From: an uncultured Ruminococcus sp.
GTDB taxonomy: Bacteria; Bacillota; Clostridia; Oscillospirales; Ruminococcaceae
Reading direction: 5' to 3'
DNA length: 5,337 nt
Assembly (NCBI GenBank): GCA_947175005.1
Contig: CAMWLD010000176.1
Span: 1 to 5,337 of the forward strand
Positions within the stretch are counted from its first letter, which is position 1; each line of letters begins with the position of its first letter. Below, piece after piece: positions 1 to 5,271 of the stretch. The notes beneath the pieces were generated by a model. That model did no database searches, was not told where the DNA came from, and saw only the letters and a program-made list of their open reading frames with translations. The position numbers and the translations under genes were made by a program.

Positions 1-101
1 CCAATAGGCTTGCCAAAAGGCTTTCCCGAAAATTATCCGAAGTATTCCCAAATAAAGCCGCAAGCACCCATTGTCCGATTTTGTATTTTTTAGTCGTTGA
101 A
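1..101 (-). ncRNA. Possible structured leader RNA or small RNA, running off the left edge
   Basis: This is the region transcribed leftward from the promoter at 108-136, with a start expected near 101. No start codon with a ribosome site is visible. The only ATG (69-67) opens a 12-codon frame. The RNA can fold: 65-60 (GCUUGC) pairs with 13-8 (GCAAGC), and directly inside it 59-54 (GGCUUU) pairs with 24-19 (AAAGCC), leaving a one-sided 5-nt bulge at 18-14. The outer stem can be extended imperfectly with 73-66 and 7-2. The apical part contains a C-UUCG-G tetraloop sequence at 42-37. I compared it by eye with common riboswitch cores (cobalamin, TPP, SAM-I, c-di-GMP-I, T-box) and found no match. 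It could instead be the 5' untranslated region of a gene outside the window. One minus frame is open from about 101 to the edge but has no ATG. Confidence 0.35.
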
Positions 102-107
102 AATATT

Positions 108-136
108 ATTATACCACTCGCCATGCAAATTGTCAA
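108..136 (-). promoter_or_regulatory. Consensus sigma-A promoter, leftward
   Basis: On the minus strand TTGACA (136-131) and TATAAT (113-108) are separated by exactly 17 bp, and a TGG just before the -10 box gives an extended -10. Every consensus base is matched. It points off the left end and would start transcription near 101. Its product lies mostly outside the window. Confidence 0.85.
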
Positions 137-210
137 CGGATTAATTGCTACTATTTTGTTAATTTTCTTTCGGGCGGGTAAAAGCGATAATTTCATACAT
201 TGTGAACATA

Positions 211-234
211 CAGCTTTTATTAAAATTCAAGCTG
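211..234. repeat. Short inverted repeat upstream of the 307 gene promoter
   Basis: CAGCTT (211-216) and AAGCTG (229-234) form a perfect 6-bp inverted repeat with a 12-nt AT-rich centre, ending 8 bp before the -35 box at 242. The position suits an operator, but arms this short can occur by chance in AT-rich DNA. The rest of the divergent intergenic stretch, about 137-210, shows nothing else I can name. Confidence 0.2.
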
Positions 235-241
235 CCGATCC

Positions 242-270
242 TTGACATAAAAAGGCAAATGTGATATATT
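242..270 (+). promoter_or_regulatory. Sigma-A promoter of the 307-921 gene
   Basis: TTGACA (242-247), a 17-bp spacer, then TATATT (265-270) preceded by TGA (262-264), which makes an extended -10. Transcription should begin near 277, giving a leader of about 30 nt that contains the ribosome site AAAGGAGG at 291-298. A single mismatch in the -10 box suggests a strong constitutive or repressible promoter. Confidence 0.85.
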
Positions 271-306
271 TAAATAGGAAGCCAAACGGTAAAGGAGGAA
301 AAACAT

Positions 307-921
307 ATGAATATTTATGATGAAACTCAAAAAATAACTTCTAAAGATAATGCAGGAAGTATGGGAACTTTACTGCTTTGGTTTGTGGACGAGGCATTGA
401 AGCAGAATGCCATAACGATATATGAAGCATTTGAACTTATGGAAATGTATGACAGATTTGAACACAGCGGGATAAGAAAGTTTTATTTTTCGGAGGACGT
501 TGTGCTGTCAATGAATATGGCGCTTATGGCTAAGCTTTTTAATGAAAATGCCCTGTATGAACAGTATTGCAGTGACGCACGGGAAAGGCTGGACTTTTGG
601 TTTGGCAGTCTGAAAAAGAATAACAACGGCAAGCTTCCCAAAGGCAGCCATTACATTTTAGATGATTTAGAGGGATTTTTGACGGGAAATTCGGAGCACA
701 TGAAAAAATTAAGCAGTGTGCGCAAACACGCCCGACGGAATAACCCGGGGGAAAATGTATATCACTTTGAAAGTTTCCCTTATGATTATTTAAAATATGA
801 AGATGAACTGATAAAAATTTTAAACGGCGAGGCAGACCGTTATGAGGTCGACAAGACAATATCCCCCGAAATATGCGATATGATGACCGCTGTTGAGCTT
901 CGTGCCATAGAATTGGAATAG
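307..921 (+). CDS. Hypothetical protein, 204 aa, soluble and mostly helical
   Basis: I do not recognise this protein. The ATG at 307 lies 8 nt after a perfect AAAGGAGG (291-298) and downstream of a near-consensus promoter, so it is very likely a real, well-expressed gene. The product has no signal peptide or membrane segment. It is rich in charged residues, Met, Tyr and Phe, and looks mainly alpha-helical in its first 120 residues (for example the stretch from FELMEMYDRF to MNMALMAKLF). A basic patch with Lys/Arg/His and paired Asn (about residues 134-145, RKHARRNN) is followed by an aromatic segment (YHFESFPYDYLKYED) and an acidic C-terminus ending in ELRAIELE. No catalytic motif, zinc-binding Cys/His cluster or P-loop is seen. 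It is apparently monocistronic, with a hairpin at 933-959 just after the stop and the next gene having its own promoter. No function is assigned. Confidence 0.85.
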   Translation: MNIYDETQKITSKDNAGSMGTLLLWFVDEALKQNAITIYEAFELMEMYDRFEHSGIRKFYFSEDVVLSMNMALMAKLFNENALYEQYCSDARERLDFWFGSLKKNNNGKLPKGSHYILDDLEGFLTGNSEHMKKLSSVRKHARRNNPGENVYHFESFPYDYLKYEDELIKILNGEADRYEVDKTISPEICDMMTAVELRAIELE

Positions 922-932
922 TGACTTTTCTG

Positions 933-969
933 TCGGTTATAGATAAAATCTATAACCGAGTATTGTTTT
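933..969 (+). terminator. Hairpin after the 307-921 gene; weak terminator or operator
   Basis: TCGGTTATAGAT (933-944) and ATCTATAACCGA (948-959) form a perfect 12-bp stem with an AAA loop, 11 nt after the stop codon. The following tract (GTATTGTTTTC, 960-970) is only moderately T-rich and the stem has only four G-C pairs, so it would be a weak intrinsic terminator for the upstream gene. The same palindrome is centred about 66 bp before the predicted metY transcription start, so it could instead, or also, bind a regulator. Confidence 0.55.
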
Positions 970-976
970 CAAATAT

Positions 977-1005
977 TTGACAAAGAAGAAAAACCGTGCT
1001 ATAAT
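977..1005 (+). promoter_or_regulatory. Perfect consensus sigma-A promoter of metY
   Basis: TTGACA (977-982), a 17-bp spacer and TATAAT (1000-1005), with TGC at 997-999 giving an extended -10. Transcription should begin near 1012, about 26 nt before the ATG. The leader is too short for a SAM-I riboswitch or T-box, so any control must act at the promoter itself. Confidence 0.9.
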
Positions 1006-1022
1006 GTGAACATAGAAAAAAC

Positions 1023-1029
1023 AAAGGAG
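1023..1029 (+). promoter_or_regulatory. Ribosome binding site that fixes the metY start
   Basis: AAAGGAG at 1023-1029 is the Shine-Dalgarno core. A GTG at 1029 overlaps its last base and cannot be used by it. The ATG at 1038 lies 8 nt downstream, the same spacing as in the 307 gene, so translation starts at 1038. Confidence 0.85.
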
Positions 1030-1037
1030 TGACCCTT

Positions 1038-2315
1038 ATGAGCAAAAATTACCGTTTTGAAACCATACAGCTTCACGCAGGGCAGGAAAGTCCCGACCCT
1101 GTTACCGATGCAAGGGCTGTGCCTATTTACGCCAGTTCTTCATACGTATTCCATAACGCACAGCACGCTGCGGACAGGTTTGCGTTAAAGGACGCAGGCA
1201 ATATTTACGGCCGCCTGACGAACCCCACCCAAGAGGTTTTTGAAAAGAGAATGGCAGCCTTAGAGGGCGGCGTTGCTGCGCTGGCGGTTGCCTCGGGCGC
1301 TGCCGCAATTGACTACACATTCAGAAATTTAGCCCATTCGGGAGACCACATTGTGGCTTCCAAGACCATTTACGGCGGTACATACAATCTGCTTGCCCAC
1401 ACCCTGCCCGAGGGCGGCATTACCACAACTTTCGTTGACCCCTTTGAGGAGGGGGCTTTTGAAAAGGCGATACAGCCCAACACCAAGGCTATTTTTATCG
1501 AGACCTTCGGCAACCCCAATTCCAATGTTATCGACATTGAGAAAACTGCCGAGATCGCTCACCGCAACAATATTCCCCTGGTGATCGACAATACTTTCGG
1601 CACGCCCTATCTTATCCGTCCCATTGAGCACGGTGCCGATATTGTAGTGCATTCCGCAACAAAGTTTATCGGCGGTCACGGCACAGCCATAGGCGGCGTT
1701 ATCGTTGACAGCGGCAAATTCGACTGGAAAGCAAGCGGTAAATTCCCCTCCCTTACCGAGCCTAACCCCAGCTACCACGGGGTAAGCTTCACAGAAGCTG
1801 TAGGGCCTGCCGCATTTGTTACAAAGATACGTGCGATACTGCTTAGAGATACGGGTGCGACCCTTTCTCCTTTCCATGCGTTTATGTTCCTGCAGGGGCT
1901 TGAGACCCTTTCCCTGCGTGTGGAACGCCATGTGGAGAATGCTCTCAAAGTTGTGGATTTCCTGAAAAATCACCCCAAGGTTGAGAATGTGAACCACCCG
2001 AGCCTTGCAAGCGGCGAACAGAAAGAGCTTTACGACAGATATTTCCCCAACGGCGGCGGCTCGATCTTTACCTTTGAGGTAAAAGGCGGTCAGAAAGAGG
2101 CTATGGAATTTATCGACCGTCTGAAGCTGTTCTCCCTGCTGGCGAACGTGGCAGACGCAAAGTCCCTCGTAATCCACCCCGCCTCCACCACCCATTCCCA
2201 GCTGAATGAAGCCGAGCTTGCGGAGCAGGGCATAAAGCCTAACACCATAAGGCTTTCTATCGGTCTGGAACATATTGACGATATTATTGACGATCTGAAA
2301 AATGCGCTTGAATAA
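1038..2315 (+). CDS. metY: O-acetylhomoserine sulfhydrylase (PLP-dependent, MetY type)
   Basis: This cytoplasmic enzyme is expected to make L-homocysteine and acetate from O-acetyl-L-homoserine and sulfide, the direct sulfhydrylation route to methionine. The 425-aa protein belongs to the Cys/Met metabolism PLP-dependent family and has its hallmarks in order: YGRLTNPT (57-64, phosphate and substrate region), the Asp of VIDNTF (D184) that pairs with the PLP nitrogen, the Schiff-base lysine in HSATKFIGGHG (K209), HPASTTH (380-386), and the carboxylate-binding Arg of TIRLSIGLE (R405). At about 425 aa, with an insertion after the lysine motif (KFDWKASGKFPSLTEPNPSYHG), it fits sulfhydrylases rather than the shorter MetB/MetC enzymes of about 380-400 aa. 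An upstream in-frame GTG (1029) is rejected because it sits inside the ribosome site. The gene stands alone between its own promoter and terminator, with no metX or sulfur-uptake genes beside it. Substrate choice (O-acetylhomoserine rather than O-acetylserine) is inferred from family resemblance. Confidence 0.95.
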   Translation: MSKNYRFETIQLHAGQESPDPVTDARAVPIYASSSYVFHNAQHAADRFALKDAGNIYGRLTNPTQEVFEKRMAALEGGVAALAVASGAAAIDYTFRNLAHSGDHIVASKTIYGGTYNLLAHTLPEGGITTTFVDPFEEGAFEKAIQPNTKAIFIETFGNPNSNVIDIEKTAEIAHRNNIPLVIDNTFGTPYLIRPIEHGADIVVHSATKFIGGHGTAIGGVIVDSGKFDWKASGKFPSLTEPNPSYHGVSFTEAVGPAAFVTKIRAILLRDTGATLSPFHAFMFLQGLETLSLRVERHVENALKVVDFLKNHPKVENVNHPSLASGEQKELYDRYFPNGGGSIFTFEVKGGQKEAMEFIDRLKLFSLLANVADAKSLVIHPASTTHSQLNEAELAEQGIKPNTIRLSIGLEHIDDIIDDLKNALE

Positions 2316-2335
2316 GTAATAAAAATTCTTTTAAT

Positions 2336-2377
2336 AAAGCGGTATGCAAGGCGCAATATCCTGCATACCGCTTTTTT
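2336..2377 (+). terminator. Strong intrinsic terminator of metY, possibly bidirectional
   Basis: A 13-bp perfect stem pairs 2336-2348 (AAAGCGGTATGCA) with 2362-2374 (TGCATACCGCTTT), with two further G-C pairs in the loop and a run of six T (2372-2377). It begins 20 nt after the metY stop. On the minus strand the stem is followed by an AT-rich stretch containing T runs (2335 down to 2320), so it may also stop transcripts coming from the convergent gene that ends at 2419. Confidence 0.9.
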
Positions 2378-2418
2378 CTGTCTTATGAAGCCGAAGCCAT
2401 GTAACGCTGCGTGGCGGT

Positions 2419-4476
2419 TTATTCTTGTATACTCACATAATCAAGGGGATCTTCAGGCTGACCGTTTACACGCACCTCGAAATGGCAGTGACTGCTGTAT
2501 GCCTGACCGCTGCTGCCGATGTGACCGATTATCTGTCCCTGTTCCACTGTGTCGCCGGCGTTTACTGTGCAGTCGGACATATGCCCGTAAAGTGTCGTTA
2601 TATCACCGCCATGGTCAATGACAACATGAATACCGTAGCCGTTGTTTGTGTCGGAGGCTGTAAGGACGACCCCCGAAGCGGAGGCGGCGATAGCCTCCCC
2701 GGCGCATTCGGGGCTGCTGATGTCAATGCCGTTGTGGAAATTTTCGGAGCCTGTCGATGTGTCATAGCGTTCACCGTAGCTGTCGGCAATATGTCTGACC
2801 GTTGCCACTGGCCATATAAATCCGCCGGCAATATGTCTGACGGTCTCCGACGAGGCTTCCCGAACCATTTTTTCTATAGTGACCTCGGTTATCGAAGATC
2901 CGCCCAGATCATCGGAGGCTGCAAACACGATCCACTGACCGCAGTAGTAAAAATAGCCGTATCTGCCCGAAAGCTCCTCATCATGGGACAATGCAAAGTC
3001 CACATCGGCAAGGTCAAGCCCCATAAGCCTTTCTTTAATTTCCTTTTCGGTAAGCCGACCAAGCTTGTATTTGTCCATGTCAAGGCGTGAAATAACCTCA
3101 TTCACAGGCTCCCACAGCTCGCTGCGCCCAAATGTGCCGAAGGAATATTCGCCACAGGGCAGGATAAATGTAACGCTGTCGGGATATATCTCCGCTGTAA
3201 TGTCCTTTCGCAGCCCCACAGTCACTTTTTGAGACGTGTCCGCTGTTTTTTCACAAGGCAGGGCATTTCCCATATCCCCCAAAAGCTTCATTATCCTGCG
3301 GCAGCCCATATCGATCCTATAAATGTTGCCGTAATCCTCAGCCGTCCTGCTAAGCACCGCCCTATAGCTGATCGCCCCGTCAATGCTGTCAAGCAGCTCG
3401 CCCAGATTGCTGTAGGAAATTTCTTCATTTCCGACAGGCAAACTGTAATCGGGCAGTCCGCTTGCGTCCTGCACAATGTTATGCAGTTCATCAAAAAGCG
3501 CCGACGAATTGCAGCCGAATTCAAAATAATCCGCCGAAGTAAGAGCTACATAAATACCGTCATCCCGGACACCAACCGTCATAACGCCGTCCCTGTCCGT
3601 GTTTACCTCGGGGTATTTTGAAGCATCAAAATAGATTATCTCCAGGACAACGGCAGGTATAGGCTCGCTGCTCACCGCCATAGGCGCTCTTTCGGTGTCG
3701 GCGTATTCACTTAGAAGCGCAAAAATTTTATCGGTATCCTTGTACTGCACTGTGATATGATCGTCCGGAGAATTGACATAACTGTCGCAATAGCTCATTT
3801 TTATCCCCTCGCCGCTGTCGTCCCTGCCGCAGCGGTCAAGAAAATCGCCGAATGTGGATTTGGATTCTTTATCTTCCGCTTCTGTAAACGCCTCCACATG
3901 CACATCTTCCACAGGCATCTCTGCGGGAAGCACTTCATCGGAGGACAGTTTTTCCGTCAGTATTGTTTCCTGCACGCCGTTGTCGAGAATAGTATAAGGA
4001 CCTTTCGGTTCTCTGCGGGCAGTGCCTGTCGGAAACGTCCCCCCCTCGGCGGTTTCCAAGCCGGCGTAAGTAGCGTGAGCAAACTCGTCTCTTTCCTCAG
4101 AGGCCGGCACGGTATAAACCGGGTCTGCGCCAATGGACACCTCCACAGCCGCAATTTCGGAGATAACGTCCGTGCCTTCGTAAATGCCACTGCCCGGCGC
4201 AATATTCCCCGATATATCCCGTGAATTTGCCGTGTAAACCGCCGCACCGATAATGCAGACCACTGCGGCGGCAGCGGGAAAAACAGGAGAAAGCTTTTTC
4301 TTTTTGGGAGTAATTGCAATATGCAAATAATCCTCCGTATCATCATCCTCGGAAGCCTTGCGCTTTTTTGTAAAGTTCGCCACATCTTCCTCCTGAATCG
4401 CCTGAATCAGCCGCCTTGTCACCGCTTTGTCGGGAACGCATTTATTATACATATTTCTGAAAGTTTCCTTTTTCAT
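2419..4476 (-). CDS. Membrane-anchored M23 (LytM-type) peptidase, probable anti-sigma/sensor partner of the adjacent ECF factor
   Basis: This 685-aa protein appears bitopic. Residues 1-61 are charged and cytoplasmic, ending in a Lys cluster (PKKKK). Residues 62-83 form one hydrophobic helix, and 84 onward should be outside. Residues 84-205 are an acidic, low-complexity linker. About 239-466 hold two alpha/beta segments that resemble each other. About 555-680 form a Peptidase_M23 domain with every expected residue: HNGID (H581, D585), YGHM (H632) and HCH (H663, H665). Zinc ligands should be H581, D585 and H665. It should therefore be an active zinc endopeptidase cutting peptidoglycan cross-links or bridges. 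The gene follows an ECF sigma gene by 44 nt on the same strand. That is the usual place of an anti-sigma factor, and the short basic N-terminus plus single membrane helix fits that role, although no HxxxCxxC zinc anti-sigma motif is present. The ATG at 4476 is preferred to the TTG at 4482 because AGTAGG lies 8 nt upstream of it. The peptidase call is firm; the anti-sigma role is inference. Confidence 0.88.
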   Translation of the reverse strand: MKKETFRNMYNKCVPDKAVTRRLIQAIQEEDVANFTKKRKASEDDDTEDYLHIAITPKKKKLSPVFPAAAAVVCIIGAAVYTANSRDISGNIAPGSGIYEGTDVISEIAAVEVSIGADPVYTVPASEERDEFAHATYAGLETAEGGTFPTGTARREPKGPYTILDNGVQETILTEKLSSDEVLPAEMPVEDVHVEAFTEAEDKESKSTFGDFLDRCGRDDSGEGIKMSYCDSYVNSPDDHITVQYKDTDKIFALLSEYADTERAPMAVSSEPIPAVVLEIIYFDASKYPEVNTDRDGVMTVGVRDDGIYVALTSADYFEFGCNSSALFDELHNIVQDASGLPDYSLPVGNEEISYSNLGELLDSIDGAISYRAVLSRTAEDYGNIYRIDMGCRRIMKLLGDMGNALPCEKTADTSQKVTVGLRKDITAEIYPDSVTFILPCGEYSFGTFGRSELWEPVNEVISRLDMDKYKLGRLTEKEIKERLMGLDLADVDFALSHDEELSGRYGYFYYCGQWIVFAASDDLGGSSITEVTIEKMVREASSETVRHIAGGFIWPVATVRHIADSYGERYDTSTGSENFHNGIDISSPECAGEAIAASASGVVLTASDTNNGYGIHVVIDHGGDITTLYGHMSDCTVNAGDTVEQGQIIGHIGSSGQAYSSHCHFEVRVNGQPEDPLDYVSIQE
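2784..2841 (-). repeat. In-frame 16-bp direct repeat inside the M23 gene
   Basis: The same 16 bases occur at 2784-2799 and 2826-2841, exactly 42 bp (14 codons) apart. They encode TVRHIA or a close variant twice (residues about 547-551 and 560-564), just before the peptidase domain. The sequence between and after the copies does not match, so this is a small segmental duplication or a coincidence of a favoured motif, not a long tandem repeat. Confidence 0.7.
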
Positions 4477-4484
4477 ATGCAAAA

Positions 4485-4490
4485 CCTACT
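4485..4490 (-). promoter_or_regulatory. Ribosome binding site of the M23 gene
   Basis: AGTAGG (4490-4485, within AAAGTAGG) differs by one base from AAAGGAGG. The ATG at 4476 is 8 nt downstream, whereas the in-frame TTG at 4482 is only 2 nt away and is therefore unlikely to be the start. The imperfect match suggests weaker translation than the sigma gene ahead of it. Confidence 0.65.
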
Positions 4491-4520
4491 TTCGATATTG
4501 TCTATCATTCGTATTATCGC

Positions 4521-5060
4521 CTATGTATCGGCATTTTCGGGACACGTCTCATCTTCAAACAGACTGCCTCCCCCACTGCCGTCGAGAGCCTTGCGCAGCG
4601 CCTTTCTCGCCCTCGAAAGACGTGAACGAACGGTGCTTTCTCCCGTTTTAAGAGCGGCGGCAATTTCCCTCACGGACATTTCCTCGAAATAAAAGAGCAT
4701 GACCGCCGTGCGGTATTTTTCCGAAAGCCCCTTGATAGCCGTCATTATCTCGTTTTCCTCGACGTTTTCAAAGGAGAATTCCGTTCTGTCCTCTCCCGTC
4801 TCAATAGCAGCCCGCCTTTTCAGCCCGGAGCATATCCGCCTTGACATATTCACCGCCGTGCGGATTAGCCACGCCTTGCGGTGTTCCTCGTCATTCCATC
4901 GTAGCTCTGAGCGGTGGTAGGCAAGAAATGTTTCCTGGAATGCGTCGTCGGCATCCGCCTTTGTGGGGGTGTGGGACAGGGCTATGCTGTATACCAGCTT
5001 TGTGTACTTTTGTATAGCCTCCTTGGTATCGCTGCCTGTGCGGCAGAATTTATCGGTCAA
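4521..5060 (-). CDS. ECF-subfamily RNA polymerase sigma factor (sigma-70 family)
   Basis: This alternative sigma factor would direct RNA polymerase to a stress or envelope regulon. The 179-aa product has the minimal two-domain ECF layout. Sigma region 2 spans about residues 14-75, with the core-binding segment DADDAFQETFLAYH (36-49) and the -10-recognition helix EEHRKAWLIRTAVNMSRR. A polar linker follows. Sigma region 4 spans about 109-158, with the helix-turn-helix MSVREIAAALKTGESTVRSRLSRARKALR that reads the -35 element. A Gly/acidic tail of about 18 residues (DGSGGGSLFEDETCPENADT) follows. The start is a judgement: GTG at 5069 overlaps the ribosome site AAAGGGG (5075-5069), while an in-frame TTG at 5060 lies 8 nt after it, matching the spacing of the other genes here. 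With GTG the protein would be 182 aa. It is the first gene of a unit with the membrane M23 protein. The regulon cannot be told from this window. Confidence 0.93.
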   Translation of the reverse strand: MTDKFCRTGSDTKEAIQKYTKLVYSIALSHTPTKADADDAFQETFLAYHRSELRWNDEEHRKAWLIRTAVNMSRRICSGLKRRAAIETGEDRTEFSFENVEENEIMTAIKGLSEKYRTAVMLFYFEEMSVREIAAALKTGESTVRSRLSRARKALRKALDGSGGGSLFEDETCPENADT

Positions 5061-5068
5061 ATTTTTCA

Positions 5069-5075
5069 CCCCTTT
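5069..5075 (-). promoter_or_regulatory. Ribosome binding site of the sigma gene
   Basis: AAAGGGG (5075-5069) is followed after 8 nt by TTG (5060-5058). The GTG at 5069 shares a base with this site, which argues against it as the start. The arrangement is the same as at metY, where a GTG also overlaps the site and the true ATG lies 8 nt on. Confidence 0.65.
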
Positions 5076-5090
5076 GACTGTAAATTTCCT

Positions 5091-5119
5091 TTTATATATA
5101 AATCAATTTCACGCGGCAA
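5091..5119 (-). promoter_or_regulatory. Candidate sigma-A promoter of the sigma/M23 operon
   Basis: On the minus strand TTGCCG (5119-5114), a 17-bp spacer and TATAAA (5096-5091). Transcription would start near 5084, leaving about 9 nt before the ribosome site, a short leader like that of metY. The -35 box has two mismatches, so moderate strength is expected. Confidence 0.45.
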
Positions 5120-5134
5120 AAGGCTGCAAGTTCA
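5110..5134 (-). promoter_or_regulatory. Candidate ECF-type promoter (possible autoregulation)
   Basis: On the minus strand TGAACTT (5134-5128) and CGTGA (5113-5109) lie with 16 bp between GAAC and CGTG. This resembles the GAAC-type -35 and CGT-type -10 elements common in ECF promoters. ECF factors often transcribe their own operon. The motif is short and overlaps the candidate sigma-A promoter, so this is only suggestive. Confidence 0.3.
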
Positions 5135-5221
5135 TAAAAATTTTACAAAATAATTTTCAAATAATTTGCAATATGAGAAAATGCCGTAAAATCAGACTTT
5201 AAGAAATATCTCCGTAAATGC

Positions 5222-5255
5222 AAAAAAGCTGCCGCACCCTTCAAGGCGCAGCAGC
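5222..5255 (-). terminator. Strong intrinsic terminator of the right-edge gene
   Basis: On the minus strand 5255-5244 pairs with 5239-5228 over 12 bp (nine Watson-Crick and three G-U pairs) around a UGAA loop (5243-5240), followed by six T (5227-5222). It starts 16 nt after the stop codon at 5272. It should prevent read-through into the sigma operon, which then needs its own promoter. The stretch 5135-5221 between this terminator and the operon promoters is AT-rich and shows no gene. Confidence 0.88.
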
Positions 5256-5271
5256 CGATACGCAAACGTCA

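Noticed and set aside
1..93. Plus-strand frame open from the window edge to TAG at 91-93 (30 codons)
   Set aside because: It is short, Pro-rich and matches nothing known, and a consensus promoter reads through the same DNA in the opposite direction; it could be chance.
1..101. Minus-strand frame open from about 101 to the left edge, read as an N-terminal coding region
   Set aside because: It has no ATG and no ribosome site, only an internal GTG and TTGs; the folding potential and promoter position fit a leader or RNA better.
1029..1037. Upstream GTG start giving metY three extra residues
   Set aside because: The GTG shares a base with the AAAGGAG ribosome site; the ATG at 1038 has ideal spacing.
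1006..1037. SAM-I riboswitch or T-box in front of metY
   Set aside because: Only about 26 nt separate the predicted transcription start and the ATG, and no such core motif is present between 922 and 1037.
1329..2273. 314-codon open frame on the minus strand opposite metY
   Set aside because: It lies wholly inside the clearly recognised metY gene on the opposite strand, has no family resemblance, and is explained as a shadow of codon-biased coding DNA.
2378..2418. Possible small gene between the metY terminator and the M23 stop codon
   Set aside because: Only 41 nt, with no ribosome site or start codon in a useful frame.
2425..3090. 221-codon plus-strand frame opposite the M23 gene
   Set aside because: It is antisense to the intact M23 domain and neighbouring exterior region and has no recognisable protein features.
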